A stretch of 64,000 nt of DNA, taken from NCBI RefSeq assembly GCF_003970915.1, contig NZ_RXOF01000013.1, positions 62,001 to 126,000 of the forward strand. The letters run 5' to 3'. The notes under the pieces were generated by a model. It was given only the letters and a program-made list of their open reading frames with translations. It searched no databases and was not told the origin of the DNA. Both the position numbers and the translations under genes were made by a program. Shown piece after piece: positions 38,652 through 48,060 of the stretch; the stretch's first letter is position 1; each line of letters begins with the position of its first letter. This DNA is from Hymenobacter gummosus (lineage in GTDB: Bacteria; Bacteroidota; Bacteroidia; Cytophagales; Hymenobacteraceae).

Positions 38652-39596
38652 ATGCCCGAACTAGCCGTCATCATCAGCAGCACGCTGGGCTGGCCCCTGC
38701 TGCACGACCTGGCCACCCAGGGCGCCGTGGCGGGCGTGGCCGTGCCCGCGGCGCCCCCTGCGGAAACCGACGAGCTGGCCGCCCAAGCGGCCGCCCTGGG
38801 CCTGCCGGTGGTGCGGCTGTCGCGCCCCGGCCTGGCCGCCGCCCTGGAAGCCTGGATGACGCCGCTGGCCCCGCAGGCCGTGCTGGTGCTCACGTTTCCG
38901 TGGCGCGTGCCCGCCCGCGTGCTGGCGCTGCCGCCGCTGGGCTTTCTGAACGTGCACTTTGCCCCGCTGCCCGGCTATCGCGGCCCCGAGCCGCTGTTCT
39001 GGCTGCTGCGCAACGGCGAAACCAGCGGCGCCGTGACCCTGCACCGCATGGAAGCCGACTTCGACACGGGCCCGGTACTGCTCACCGAGCCGGTCCCCCT
39101 CGGGCCGACCGACACGCACGGGCTGCACCGCGGGCAGCTGGCCGGCCGGGCCGTGGCCGTGGGCCGCCGCCTGCTGGCCGCCCTGCGCGGGGCGGCGCCC
39201 CCGCTGCAGCCGCAGCCGCAGGCCGCCGGGGGGCGCTACTGGCCCCGCGCCACCCTGGCCGACGTGTGCGTGCGCTGGGACGAGCCCGCCGAGGCCATTC
39301 ACCGCCTGGTGCGGGCCAGCAACCCCTGGAACCGCGGCGCCCTGGCCACGCTGCGCGGCCAGCCCCTGCGCCTGCTGGGCGTGACGCCCGTGCCCGCCAC
39401 CGTGCAGGCCCCGCCCGGCACCGTGGTGCGGGCTACTGCGGCCGAGGGCCTGCTGGTGGCCTGCGGCGCCGGCCAGGTGCTCCGGCTCGACATCCTGGCC
39501 CTGGACGAGGGCTACTTCACCGGGGCGCAGCTGGTGGCCTTGGGCGTGCAGGCGGGCGAAGTGCTCGGCCAGCTGGACCCGCCCGCAACCGCCTAA
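38652..39596 (+). CDS. Formyltransferase (Fmt-like fold), function unassigned
   Basis: A 314-residue protein of the formyltransferase family. The catalytic triad is intact with Fmt spacing: N100 and H102 in FLNVHFAPLPGYRG, D138 in DFDTGPVL. A C-terminal Fmt-like beta domain occupies about 200-305 (RYWPRATLADVCVRW...PPGTVVRATAAEGLLVACGAGQVLRL). These enzymes move formyl from 10-formyl-tetrahydrofolate to an amine. The N-terminus is diverged from housekeeping Fmt (MPELAVIISSTLGWPLLHDL), and its place after three tail-collar genes suggests a dedicated target such as an amino sugar or a protein N-terminus. Start at 38652 chosen by homology. Confidence 0.8.
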   Translation: MPELAVIISSTLGWPLLHDLATQGAVAGVAVPAAPPAETDELAAQAAALGLPVVRLSRPGLAAALEAWMTPLAPQAVLVLTFPWRVPARVLALPPLGFLNVHFAPLPGYRGPEPLFWLLRNGETSGAVTLHRMEADFDTGPVLLTEPVPLGPTDTHGLHRGQLAGRAVAVGRRLLAALRGAAPPLQPQPQAAGGRYWPRATLADVCVRWDEPAEAIHRLVRASNPWNRGALATLRGQPLRLLGVTPVPATVQAPPGTVVRATAAEGLLVACGAGQVLRLDILALDEGYFTGAQLVALGVQAGEVLGQLDPPATA

Positions 39597-39627
39597 AAAA
39601 AAGCGCGGCCGTCTGTTCCTAACCCCG

Positions 39628-39635
39628 TAGCTTTG
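39628..39635 (+). promoter_or_regulatory. -7 box before the giant T9SS protein gene
   Basis: TAGCTTTG is a perfect TAnnTTTG match 46 bases upstream of the ATG. It suggests the giant gene has its own promoter and need not share the formyltransferase transcript. Confidence 0.45.
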
Positions 39636-39680
39636 CCCGGGCAAACGCACGTCGTTTCCAACTCATCCTCAATTCCTTGC

Positions 39681-42600
39681 ATGAGACATCTTTTACTTAC
39701 CCTGCTGGCTTTCCTGGCCGTGCTCGGGGGCGCCCGGGCGCAGACCCTGCTGCGGCAGGAAAGCTTTGAAACCGACGGCGAGGGCACGCGCTACACCTCG
39801 ACCACCTTTGACCGGCGCAACGAGTCGCCGACGCCTTTCACGGCGCAGTACTTCCTGCGCGAGGACAACCCGGTGCAGTCAGCGACCGGTCAGCAAACGT
39901 TCGGCACCACTGCCAGCCCCGTTACCATCGGCAACGTGACGGGCAACACGGGCACCGTGCCCGTGACGCCGGTGCCCGCCAGCTACCCCGCCGGCACTTT
40001 TTTCTGGGCCTGCGAAGGAGCCCGGGGACAAGGCACCGTGCTGCGGCCCGCCCCCACCGTGACGCTGAACCCGGTAACCGTGACGGGCTACAGCAGCCTG
40101 AAGGTGCAGGTGGCGCTGGCCGATGCCCGCGGGAGCGGCTCGCCCCTGGCCGCCGCGCAGTGGGAAAACGACGATTACGTGCGCGTGCAAGTCCGGCAGA
40201 ACGGCACCGGCGCCTGGACGACCGTCGGGCAGTTTGTGGGCGACAACAGCGCGGCCAATACGCCCGGCAACCTGCGCCGGGACACCAATCTCGACGGTAT
40301 TTCCTACAACGAGTCGTCGGCGACGCTCTCGGTTTCGCTTACTGATTTTACCTTCGACGTAAGCGGTACCGCCACGACGCTGGAAGTGCGCGTGGAGGTG
40401 GACGCCAACGGCGGCACCGAGGAGCTGGCCTTTGACAACATCCGCGTGCTGGGCACCATTAGCGCCACCCAGCCGCCCGTACTGGCTAACATCGAGAGCA
40501 GCAACCTGACCTACAACGAGGGCGACCCGGCCACCCTCATCACCAGTGCAGTGACGGTGGGCGACCAGGACAGCCCCACCCTGACCGGCGCCACCGTAAG
40601 CCTGACGACGGGCTTTATCACCGGCCAGGACCAGCTGCTGTTCACGAACCAGAACGGCATCAGCGGCAGCTACAACCCCAGCACCGGGGTACTAACGCTG
40701 ACGGGCTCGGCCTTGCTGGCCAACTACCAGACGGCGCTGCGCTCGGTACGCTACCAGAACACGCAAACGGTCACGGCCGTGGGCGGGCTGCGCCTCGCCA
40801 ACTTCCAGGTGTCGGACGGCACGAATGCCTCCAATACGCAGTCGCGCTACATCAACGTGGTGGCCCAGCTGAACGCGCCGGCCGCGCTGCCCTACGTGGA
40901 AGACTTTGAAACCAGCGGCGAAGGGCTGCGCTATGCCTCCAACGCCTGGGAAGGCTCGGGGGTCTGCCTGGGCTTTCTGCGCGTGAGTACCAACCCCTAC
41001 GCCTGCTCGCCCGTCACGTTCGGCAACGTCAGCAACACGTCCTACTGGTACTCCGAGGGCACCTCCAACCCGGCCAACCCCAATACTGTGGACATCGGCA
41101 CGTTCGTGTTGGCGCCGGTAAACGCCAGCGCTTACCGCGACTTGCGCTTCAGCATCCGGCTGGCTACGGGGCAAGCCCTGCAGTGGGAAAACGACGACTA
41201 CTTCAAGGTATTCTACCGCGTCAATAACGGCAGTTGGACGCTGTTTGGGGCTTTTTACGGCAATGGCACGCCGTCGGTCCCCGGCGAGCTGCAGCGCGAC
41301 CTGAACCTGGACGGCGTGGCCGATGGGACGGGCACCATTCTGGGGCCGACCATGCAGGCCATTGACTTTATCGTGCCAGCCGGCGCCAACGAAGGCAGCG
41401 CGGTGGATTTCATGATTGAAATCAACAGCGACGGTCAGGAAGAGCTGGCCTTCGACCGCATCAGCGTGACGGGCACCCAGATAGTGCTACCGACGGTAAC
41501 CACGGCTGCGGCCAGCAACGTGGCCCCCACCACGGCCACGCTGGGCGGCAACGTGACGGCCGACGGCGGCGGCACCATCACGGAGCGGGGCGTGGTGTAC
41601 GTGCAGGGCACGGGCACTCCCACCACCAGCAACACCAAGCTCACGGCCACGGGCACTACGGGCGGCTTCACGGTTTCGGCCACGGGCCTGACGGCCAGCA
41701 CCCAGTACACGGTGCGAGCCTACGCCATCAACAGCCAGGGCACCAGCTACGGCAGCAACGTCGCCTTCACCACGCTCGCCCCGGTGAGCGGCACGACGGT
41801 GGTGACGAACGTGGCCTGCCGCGGCGGCAACACCGGGGCCATCAACCTGACGCCCACGGGCGGCGTGGCCCCCTACACCTTCAACTGGGGCGGCGGCGTC
41901 ACTACTGAGGACCGCACGAACCTGGTGGCGGGCACCTACACCGTCACCATCACCGACGTGAACGGTAACACGGGTACGGTCAGTGCCACGGTGAACCAGC
42001 CAGCCAGCGGCCCCGGCGGCACGACCGTAGTAACGAATGTGGCTTGCTTCGGCGGCAACACCGGGGCCATCAACCTCACGCCCACGGGCGGCACCGGGCC
42101 CTACACGTTTAACTGGGTCGGCGGCATAACGACGGAGGACCGCACGAACCTGACGGAGGGCACCTACACCGTGACCATCACCGACGCCAACGGCTGCACC
42201 GGCACCGTCAGCGCCACGGTGACGCAGCCCGCTACGGCGATAAGCGGTACGACGGTGGTGACGAACGTGGCCTGCTTCGGCGGCTCGACCGGGGCCATCA
42301 ATCTCACGCCTTCGGGCGGCACCGGGCCCTACACGTTTAACTGGGGCGGGGGCGTGACGACGGAGGACCGCACGAACCTGGTGGCGGGCACCTACACCGT
42401 GACCATCACCGACGCCAATGGCTGCACGGGCACGGTCAATGCCACGGTGACGCAGCCCGCCGCGGCCCTGACGGTCACCCCAAACTCGCAAACCAACATC
42501 GCCTGCTTTGGCGGTAACAACGGGCGGGTGCAGGTGGCCGTCAGCGGCGGCACCACGCCCTATACCTACGACTGGACCCCCGGTAACCCCATTGGCGACG

Positions 42601-45326
42601 GCACCGCGTCCGTATCGAACCTGAGCGCGGGCACCTACACCGTGACCGTGACCGACGCCAGAGGCTGCACCGCTACGCGCAACTTTACCATTACGCAGCC
42701 CTCGGCCCTGGCTACCACCGGCTCGCAGACGGACGTGACGACCTTCGGCGGCTCGAACGGTACGGCCACGGTAACGGTGTCGGGCGGCACGCCCAGTTAC
42801 ACGTACTTGTGGAGCCCGTCGCCCGGCGGCGGGCAGGGCACGGCTACGGCCACGGGCCTGACGGCTCGCACGTACACCGTCACTGCCACCGATGCCAACA
42901 GCTGCACCATTCAGCGCAGCTTCACCATCACGCAGCCCACGCAGGCCCCGGTGATATTCGCGCCGGCCAACGGGCAAACGATCAGCAGTACCACGCCCAC
43001 CTACGCGGGTACGGCGGTGCCCAACGCCACGGTGACGGTGTACGTGGACGGCGCGGCGCTGGGCAGCACGGCCACGGCCAATGCCTCGGGCAACTGGACG
43101 CTGACGCAGCCCACGCCCCTGAGCAGCGGCAGCCACCAGGTGTACGCCACGGCCCAGGCCAGCGGCGCGGCGGTGAGTGCCAACTCGGCCACCAATACTT
43201 TTACGGTGCAGAACCCGGCCACCTACACCAGCAGCACGGCCGACCAGCCTAACACCGGCCGCGTGGCCGCGGATAGCCAGAACCAGGAGATTCTGCGCGT
43301 AGCCATTACCATCGGGGGCGGGCCCGACCTGCCGCTGAATGCCCAGTCCTTCTCGTTTACCACCAACGGCAGCACCGACCCGGCCGACATTACCGCCGCG
43401 CGGGTGTTCTACACGGGGACCAGCGGCACCCTGAGCACGACCAACCAGTTCGGCAGCACTGTAGCCAACCCTAACGGCAGCTTCACCGTGACCGGCGCGC
43501 AGCAGCTGACGACGGGCACCAACTACTTCTTCCTGGTGTACGACGTGGCCGCTAATGCCGCCACCAACAACCTGCTCGACGCCACCGTGCCCAGCCTGAC
43601 CATCAGCGGTACGGCCTATACGCCGAGCGTGACGAGCCCGACGGGTAGCCGCCGCATCATCAGGACCGAGCGCGTAGCGGGCAACGCCCTGCGCTTCAAC
43701 GGCACCAGCAACGGCTACGTGGACCTGGGCGCCTCCTTCCCGACGCTGGGCGCGCAGTACACGCAGGAGCTGTGGGTGAAGCCCCTGGCCGCCAGCGGCA
43801 ACGTCATGCGCGGGGTGCTGGGCTACGACCCGGGCAACCCGAACAACCGCTCCCCCTTCGTTGCCATTTCCGAAAACAACGAGGTGCAGATCGGTTTCGG
43901 CACGGGCAGCAGCCTGGTATCGTACACGTCGCCCAACAACACGGTGGTCCAGAACCAGTGGAACCACGTGGTGGCCACCTTCGGCGGGGGCAACCTGCGC
44001 CTGTACGTGAACGGGGTGCTGATCAACACGCAGAGCACCGGCGGCGCGACGCCCATCCTGACCACGGCCCCGCGCTTCGTGGGCAAGCTCAACGCCAACA
44101 CGGCCACGGCGTACTTCAACGGTGACATCGACGAAGTGGCGCAGTGGAACTCGGCGCTGACGCTGGACGACATCCGCCTGCGCCGTCACCTGGTGCTGAG
44201 CGGCGTGGAAGCCGGCCTGGTTTCCTACCTGCAGTTCAACGAAGGCAGCGGCAACGTGCTGGACCCGGTCAGCGGTGCTTCGGCGCCGCTTACGGGCACC
44301 GGCGTCGCCCGCGCGACGAGCACGGCGCCGGTGGGCTACGGCACCAGCGCCCGGCAGACCATCAACGCCAACGGCACGGCTACCTTCGCGGGCACCAACA
44401 CCGCCCTCAACTTCAGCAGCGTCTCGGGCTCCTTCGACGTGACGGTAGCCCGCCTCGACGGCCTCCCCCAAGGCACGCAGCCGAGTGGCCTGGCCCACTA
44501 TTACACGCCCGCCTACTGGATTATCAACAAGTACGGCACCGGCAACTTCGGCAACGCGGCCGTGACCTACACGCTCGGCGCCACGGACATCAGCGCAGCT
44601 GATGCGGGCAGCCCGGCCACCACGCTGCGCCTGCTCAAGCGCGCCAGCAACAGCGACGGGGCCTTCGACACGCCCATTCCGGCCGTGGCTGCCAGCGCCT
44701 CGGGCACGGTGACGTTTAACGTTACCTCGTTTAGCCAGACGGTTATCGGCACGCTGGGTACCTCGCCGCTGCCGGTGGAGCTGAAGAGCTTCACGGCCGA
44801 GCGCGTGGGCGAAGACGGCCTGCTGCGCTGGACCACCGCCCAGGAGAAGAACAACGCCTACTTCGAAGTGGAAAGCTCGGCCGATGGCCAGCAGTTCCGC
44901 AGCATCGGCCGCGTGACGGGCAACGGCACCAGCACCGTGGCCCGCGAGTACCAGCTGACCGACCGCAACCTGAGCCGCTACGGCCGCTCGGTAGTCTACT
45001 ACCGCCTGCGCCAGGTCGACCAGGACGGCACCGAGCACGAGTCGGCCATCGTGACGCTGGCCGTGCCGCAGCAGGAGCTGACGGCCGAGGTCTTCCCGAA
45101 CCCGGCCGCCGACCAGCTGACCATCCGCGTGGCGGGCCTCGGCGCAGCCAAGGTACAGGCCCAGCTCTACGACGCCCAGGGCCGCCTGGTGCAGCGCCTG
45201 ACCCAGGCCGTAACGAACGGCTCCGACATCCAAGCCTCGGTGAAGGAGCTGCCCAACGGCGTGTACACCCTGCGCCTGCTGCTGCCCGACCGGGTGCTGC
45301 ACCGCAGCATCGTGGTGCAACACTAA
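39681..45326 (+). CDS. Giant T9SS-secreted SprB-repeat / LamG adhesin-like protein
   Basis: An 1881-residue surface protein with signal peptide MRHLLLTLLAFLAVLGGARAQ. Approximate domain order: jelly-roll-like region (25-265) and a cadherin-like stretch (268-390); a second jelly-roll-like copy (400-600, DFETSGEGLRYAS); a fibronectin-like domain (602-700); five SprB repeats (704-1088, NVACFGGNTGAINLTPTGG..YTFNW..GTYTVTITDANGC); an Ig-like domain (1090-1175, APVIFAPANGQTIS); a LamG lectin-like domain (1335-1520); a linker LPVELKSFTAE..WTTAQEKNNAYFEVE (from 1697); and a T9SS sorting domain (from about 1804, FPNPAADQLTI..GVYTLRLLL). In Flavobacterium SprB the repeats occur in gliding/adhesion proteins. 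The first three repeats are spaced exactly 228 bases apart. No enzyme domain was seen. Confidence 0.92.
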   Translation: MRHLLLTLLAFLAVLGGARAQTLLRQESFETDGEGTRYTSTTFDRRNESPTPFTAQYFLREDNPVQSATGQQTFGTTASPVTIGNVTGNTGTVPVTPVPASYPAGTFFWACEGARGQGTVLRPAPTVTLNPVTVTGYSSLKVQVALADARGSGSPLAAAQWENDDYVRVQVRQNGTGAWTTVGQFVGDNSAANTPGNLRRDTNLDGISYNESSATLSVSLTDFTFDVSGTATTLEVRVEVDANGGTEELAFDNIRVLGTISATQPPVLANIESSNLTYNEGDPATLITSAVTVGDQDSPTLTGATVSLTTGFITGQDQLLFTNQNGISGSYNPSTGVLTLTGSALLANYQTALRSVRYQNTQTVTAVGGLRLANFQVSDGTNASNTQSRYINVVAQLNAPAALPYVEDFETSGEGLRYASNAWEGSGVCLGFLRVSTNPYACSPVTFGNVSNTSYWYSEGTSNPANPNTVDIGTFVLAPVNASAYRDLRFSIRLATGQALQWENDDYFKVFYRVNNGSWTLFGAFYGNGTPSVPGELQRDLNLDGVADGTGTILGPTMQAIDFIVPAGANEGSAVDFMIEINSDGQEELAFDRISVTGTQIVLPTVTTAAASNVAPTTATLGGNVTADGGGTITERGVVYVQGTGTPTTSNTKLTATGTTGGFTVSATGLTASTQYTVRAYAINSQGTSYGSNVAFTTLAPVSGTTVVTNVACRGGNTGAINLTPTGGVAPYTFNWGGGVTTEDRTNLVAGTYTVTITDVNGNTGTVSATVNQPASGPGGTTVVTNVACFGGNTGAINLTPTGGTGPYTFNWVGGITTEDRTNLTEGTYTVTITDANGCTGTVSATVTQPATAISGTTVVTNVACFGGSTGAINLTPSGGTGPYTFNWGGGVTTEDRTNLVAGTYTVTITDANGCTGTVNATVTQPAAALTVTPNSQTNIACFGGNNGRVQVAVSGGTTPYTYDWTPGNPIGDGTASVSNLSAGTYTVTVTDARGCTATRNFTITQPSALATTGSQTDVTTFGGSNGTATVTVSGGTPSYTYLWSPSPGGGQGTATATGLTARTYTVTATDANSCTIQRSFTITQPTQAPVIFAPANGQTISSTTPTYAGTAVPNATVTVYVDGAALGSTATANASGNWTLTQPTPLSSGSHQVYATAQASGAAVSANSATNTFTVQNPATYTSSTADQPNTGRVAADSQNQEILRVAITIGGGPDLPLNAQSFSFTTNGSTDPADITAARVFYTGTSGTLSTTNQFGSTVANPNGSFTVTGAQQLTTGTNYFFLVYDVAANAATNNLLDATVPSLTISGTAYTPSVTSPTGSRRIIRTERVAGNALRFNGTSNGYVDLGASFPTLGAQYTQELWVKPLAASGNVMRGVLGYDPGNPNNRSPFVAISENNEVQIGFGTGSSLVSYTSPNNTVVQNQWNHVVATFGGGNLRLYVNGVLINTQSTGGATPILTTAPRFVGKLNANTATAYFNGDIDEVAQWNSALTLDDIRLRRHLVLSGVEAGLVSYLQFNEGSGNVLDPVSGASAPLTGTGVARATSTAPVGYGTSARQTINANGTATFAGTNTALNFSSVSGSFDVTVARLDGLPQGTQPSGLAHYYTPAYWIINKYGTGNFGNAAVTYTLGATDISAADAGSPATTLRLLKRASNSDGAFDTPIPAVAASASGTVTFNVTSFSQTVIGTLGTSPLPVELKSFTAERVGEDGLLRWTTAQEKNNAYFEVESSADGQQFRSIGRVTGNGTSTVAREYQLTDRNLSRYGRSVVYYRLRQVDQDGTEHESAIVTLAVPQQELTAEVFPNPAADQLTIRVAGLGAAKVQAQLYDAQGRLVQRLTQAVTNGSDIQASVKELPNGVYTLRLLLPDRVLHRSIVVQH
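41791..42945 (+). repeat. SprB tandem repeat tract in the giant protein gene
   Basis: Three repeats begin at about 41791, 42019 and 42247, spaced exactly 228 bases (76 codons), with long near-identical blocks such as GAGGACCGCACGAACCTG. Two more diverged repeats follow to about 42945. High DNA identity between units makes copy-number change by recombination plausible. Confidence 0.85.
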
Positions 45327-45348
45327 GCGGCTGCTCCGCGCTGAACAG

Positions 45349-45383
45349 AAAAGCCCCGGCTGCACCAGCAGTCGGGGCTTTTT
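45349..45383. terminator. Bidirectional terminator between convergent T9SS genes
   Basis: Arms 45352-45363 and 45368-45379 pair at 11 of 12 positions with a 4-base loop. Runs of A on the left and T on the right flank the stem. It serves the giant gene (plus) and possibly the lectin-like gene (minus). Confidence 0.8.
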
Positions 45384-45459
45384 GTTGCGGGCTGCCCGGT
45401 GGGCTGCGTGCGGGCCTCCTACGCCCCTGGCAGCAGCCGCGGCCAGCCGCTCACGGCCA

Positions 45460-47643
45460 TTAGTAGCGTACCAGCGGCAGTGACATCGGGCGCTGCGGGC
45501 CGCTTACCTGCACCACGTAGGTGCCAGGGCGCAGGGCCTGCAGGGAAAGCGGTTGGAGCTGGGCGCCGGCGGCCTGCAGCTGCTGCACCACGCGGCCGGT
45601 TACGTCGAGCACGCGCACCGAGTAGCGGCCGGCGGCCAGGGCGCGCAAATCGAGGGTGGCGTCCGCCCCGGCGGCGGGGTTGGGGTAGAGCGCAATGGCC
45701 GGGGTCAGCTTGTCGGCGAAGCGCACGACCCGCACCTCGGAGTACGAGGCGGTGCCGTCAAGGTCGACCTGGCGCAGACGGTAGTAGAGCTGCTGGCCGG
45801 CGCGGGCCGCGGCGGCGTCGTGGTAGCGGTACTCGGCGGCCGTGGTGGCGGTGCCGCGGCCGCTCACGCTGCCCACCCGCTCGAAGCGGCGGCCGTCGGC
45901 GGAGCGCTCCACCTCAAACCGGTCGTTGTTTTTTTCCTGGGCCGTGGTCCAGCTCAGCGCGGCATCCGGCCCCTGGGCGCGGGCCTCGAAGCGCGTCAGC
46001 TCCACCGGTAGCGGGGCGCCGCTGATGGCCGTCGTCACCGAGGCCGAGTTATTGGCGTCGACCGGGTCGGGCACGGCCGAGGAAGCGGCGGTAGCCAGGC
46101 CGGCTACCGGGCCGGTGCTGGGCGCGCGGAAGGTCACGGTGTGGTCGACGGGCGTGCTGCTGCTGGCGAGGCTGCTGATTTGCCCGAAGGTCACCCAGCC
46201 GGTGCCCGGGTCGTAGCTGCCGCCGGCGGCCGTCACGTTGGCAGCGGGCAGGCCGGTGGGCAGCTGCAGCTTGGGCACCACGTTGGTAGCCGTGAGGCCG
46301 CCGGCGTTGCTGGTGCGCATGGCGTAGGTGATGTTGCTACCGGCCGTAGCCGTGGTCGGGCCGCTCACGGTGGTGGCCAGGTCGGCGCCCTGCACCGTCA
46401 CGGTGATGTTGGCCGGGCTGGAGGTATAGTCGCCGCGCAGCACCGACTGCACCGTGTACGGGGCCGTGACGGTGCCGGCGAAGGAGCCGCTGGGCGTGAA
46501 GGTCACCACGCCCGCGCTGTTGACGGCGAAGGAGCCCTTGCCCGGCACGGCCAGGGAAGTCTGCACGCCGGCCGTGTTCGGGTCGAGGTCAACCGTGGCG
46601 GGGTCGAGGTTGCTGCCCGGGGCCACGTCATTGCCCAGGATGGACACGTTCACGGCTGCGTTGTAGGCCGTGGTGGCGGCATCATCGGCGGCGAAGGGCA
46701 CCTGCACCAGGTTGAGGTTGCGGATTTCGTGCACGTTGGTGCTGCCGCCGGTGGCACCGGCAAAGCCCAGGCGCAGGTTCGAGGGCGGGGTAGCCACCTG
46801 GAAGCTGCTGATGGCGGTGTGCACCGCATTGCCGTGCTGAATGCGCACCGTAATGCGGTAGGTGGTGGTGCCGCCCGCGGTGGTGGGCACCACGTCGATG
46901 TAGGCGCGGCGGTAGTCGGCCGAGCCGGCCTGGGCCCGGGCGGTGGGCACGTCCAGGGTGAAGCCCAGCGCGTTCAGGCTGGTGCCGGTGAGGTAAGGGT
47001 AGTCGGTGCTGGAGGAGCCGTTGCCGGCGCCACGGATGGCCACCGCGTTGGGTACCTTGCCCTCACTGTCGCCCACGGCGGCCCCGCCCGAGCGGCCTTC
47101 GGTGCCGGCCGAGTAGTTGCCAAACTCGTCGATACCAATGCCGATGTAGCCGCGCGAGACGCCCGCCGCCACCGGGTCGACGGTTTTCTGGGCGTAGCCG
47201 AGGGAGCCGCCCGAGGCCCCGATGCGGAAACCCGAGCTGGGCTGGTTGGCCGCGTCGACCAGGAACACGCTGAAGCCGTCGGCGCCGTCGGCAGTGGTGC
47301 GGCCGTAGCTGAAGAACTCAAACGAGATGGTAAAGCCCGCCCCGGCCGGGAAGCCTACGTTGTCGATGGCGTAGCCGGCTTGGTTGGTCACGGCGTCGGT
47401 GAGGCGCAGGTAGCCCTGGCCCACGGCGTCGTTGCCGCTGCCGCCGGTACCCGTCAGTCGGGCCGCGCCGCCGAAGGTAAAGTTGGTGGCCGCGTTGCCC
47501 TTAAAGGTTTCGTTGCGCGGAAAAGCGGCGGTCTGGGCCGCGGCCCGGGGCAGGTTCACGGCCAGCAGGCTGCCCAGCAGCAGCCCGCCAACCGTACGCA
47601 CGAGGGTATTGCCTCGCAGGGGGAGAGTACAAGTTGTGTTCAT
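45460..47643 (-). CDS. T9SS-secreted L-type lectin-like protein with DUF11 domain
   Basis: A 727-residue exported protein. The signal peptide ends near residue 37 (PRAAAQ). The first half (about 40-300) looks like a legume/L-type lectin fold: FTISFEFFSYGRTTADGADGFSVFLVDAANQ, GASGGSLGYAQK and RGYIGIGIDEFGNYS. A cadherin-like region (about 300-390) follows, then a DUF11-type repeat (about 400-520, DLATTVSGPTTATAGSNITYAMRTSNAGG). The pre-C-terminal block LPVELTRFEARAQ..WTTAQEKNNDRFEVERS is shared with the giant neighbour. The T9SS sorting domain ends LRPGTYVVQVSGPQRPMSLPLVRY. Probable carbohydrate-binding surface protein. The ATG at 47643 starts the signal peptide. Confidence 0.87.
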   Translation of the reverse strand: MNTTCTLPLRGNTLVRTVGGLLLGSLLAVNLPRAAAQTAAFPRNETFKGNAATNFTFGGAARLTGTGGSGNDAVGQGYLRLTDAVTNQAGYAIDNVGFPAGAGFTISFEFFSYGRTTADGADGFSVFLVDAANQPSSGFRIGASGGSLGYAQKTVDPVAAGVSRGYIGIGIDEFGNYSAGTEGRSGGAAVGDSEGKVPNAVAIRGAGNGSSSTDYPYLTGTSLNALGFTLDVPTARAQAGSADYRRAYIDVVPTTAGGTTTYRITVRIQHGNAVHTAISSFQVATPPSNLRLGFAGATGGSTNVHEIRNLNLVQVPFAADDAATTAYNAAVNVSILGNDVAPGSNLDPATVDLDPNTAGVQTSLAVPGKGSFAVNSAGVVTFTPSGSFAGTVTAPYTVQSVLRGDYTSSPANITVTVQGADLATTVSGPTTATAGSNITYAMRTSNAGGLTATNVVPKLQLPTGLPAANVTAAGGSYDPGTGWVTFGQISSLASSSTPVDHTVTFRAPSTGPVAGLATAASSAVPDPVDANNSASVTTAISGAPLPVELTRFEARAQGPDAALSWTTAQEKNNDRFEVERSADGRRFERVGSVSGRGTATTAAEYRYHDAAAARAGQQLYYRLRQVDLDGTASYSEVRVVRFADKLTPAIALYPNPAAGADATLDLRALAAGRYSVRVLDVTGRVVQQLQAAGAQLQPLSLQALRPGTYVVQVSGPQRPMSLPLVRY

Positions 47644-48060
47644 AGCATTAGTAGAAGGAAGTGGCGTGGAGAAGCAAATCATATTTGCACTTCTAAGGTA
47701 ACAGAGTCGTTTTCCGGCGCACAATAGCTCATCCTATCGGTTTCTTAGCAAAAGCATATTTTTCACGCATATTCTTTTCCTATTGACGCATTTTATTTCT
47801 TTAGTCCTACACAATAATTCTTAACAGAAAGAAAACCCCAGCGCCTCACTATCTGGAATATTTTTAAACTATCCCCAGACAACGCATTCGACACTGGGGC
47901 ACCCCGCCTTCGGATATAGTACAATAAACACCCCGAGCCAACTCTATCGTACCAAGCCCATTTCAGACCGCTACGCATGGAATCTGCGTTAGCCTGCTGC
48001 AACCTCCGCCGGCCCGGGCCGCCAACCATCCGACCGCGGGCCGGTTTTTAGCTTCACTCC
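47644..48060. other. AT-rich divergent intergenic region
   Basis: A 417-base gap between the lectin-like gene (minus) and the lipoprotein gene (plus), AT-rich throughout about 47690-47870. It holds a short hairpin (CCCCAG near 47874 pairing with CTGGGG near 47898). No TAnnTTTG box was found with confidence and no gene was recognised. Confidence 0.45.

Noticed and set aside
41487-45365. Minus-strand open frame of about 1290 codons opposite the giant T9SS gene
   Set aside because: The plus strand has SprB, LamG and T9SS motifs in one frame. The minus frame is Arg/Gly/His-rich without any recognisable domain.
47793-48029. 78-codon minus-strand open frame in the gap before the small lipoprotein
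   Set aside because: No signal peptide, familiar motif or conserved-looking start; composition follows the AT-rich intergenic DNA.
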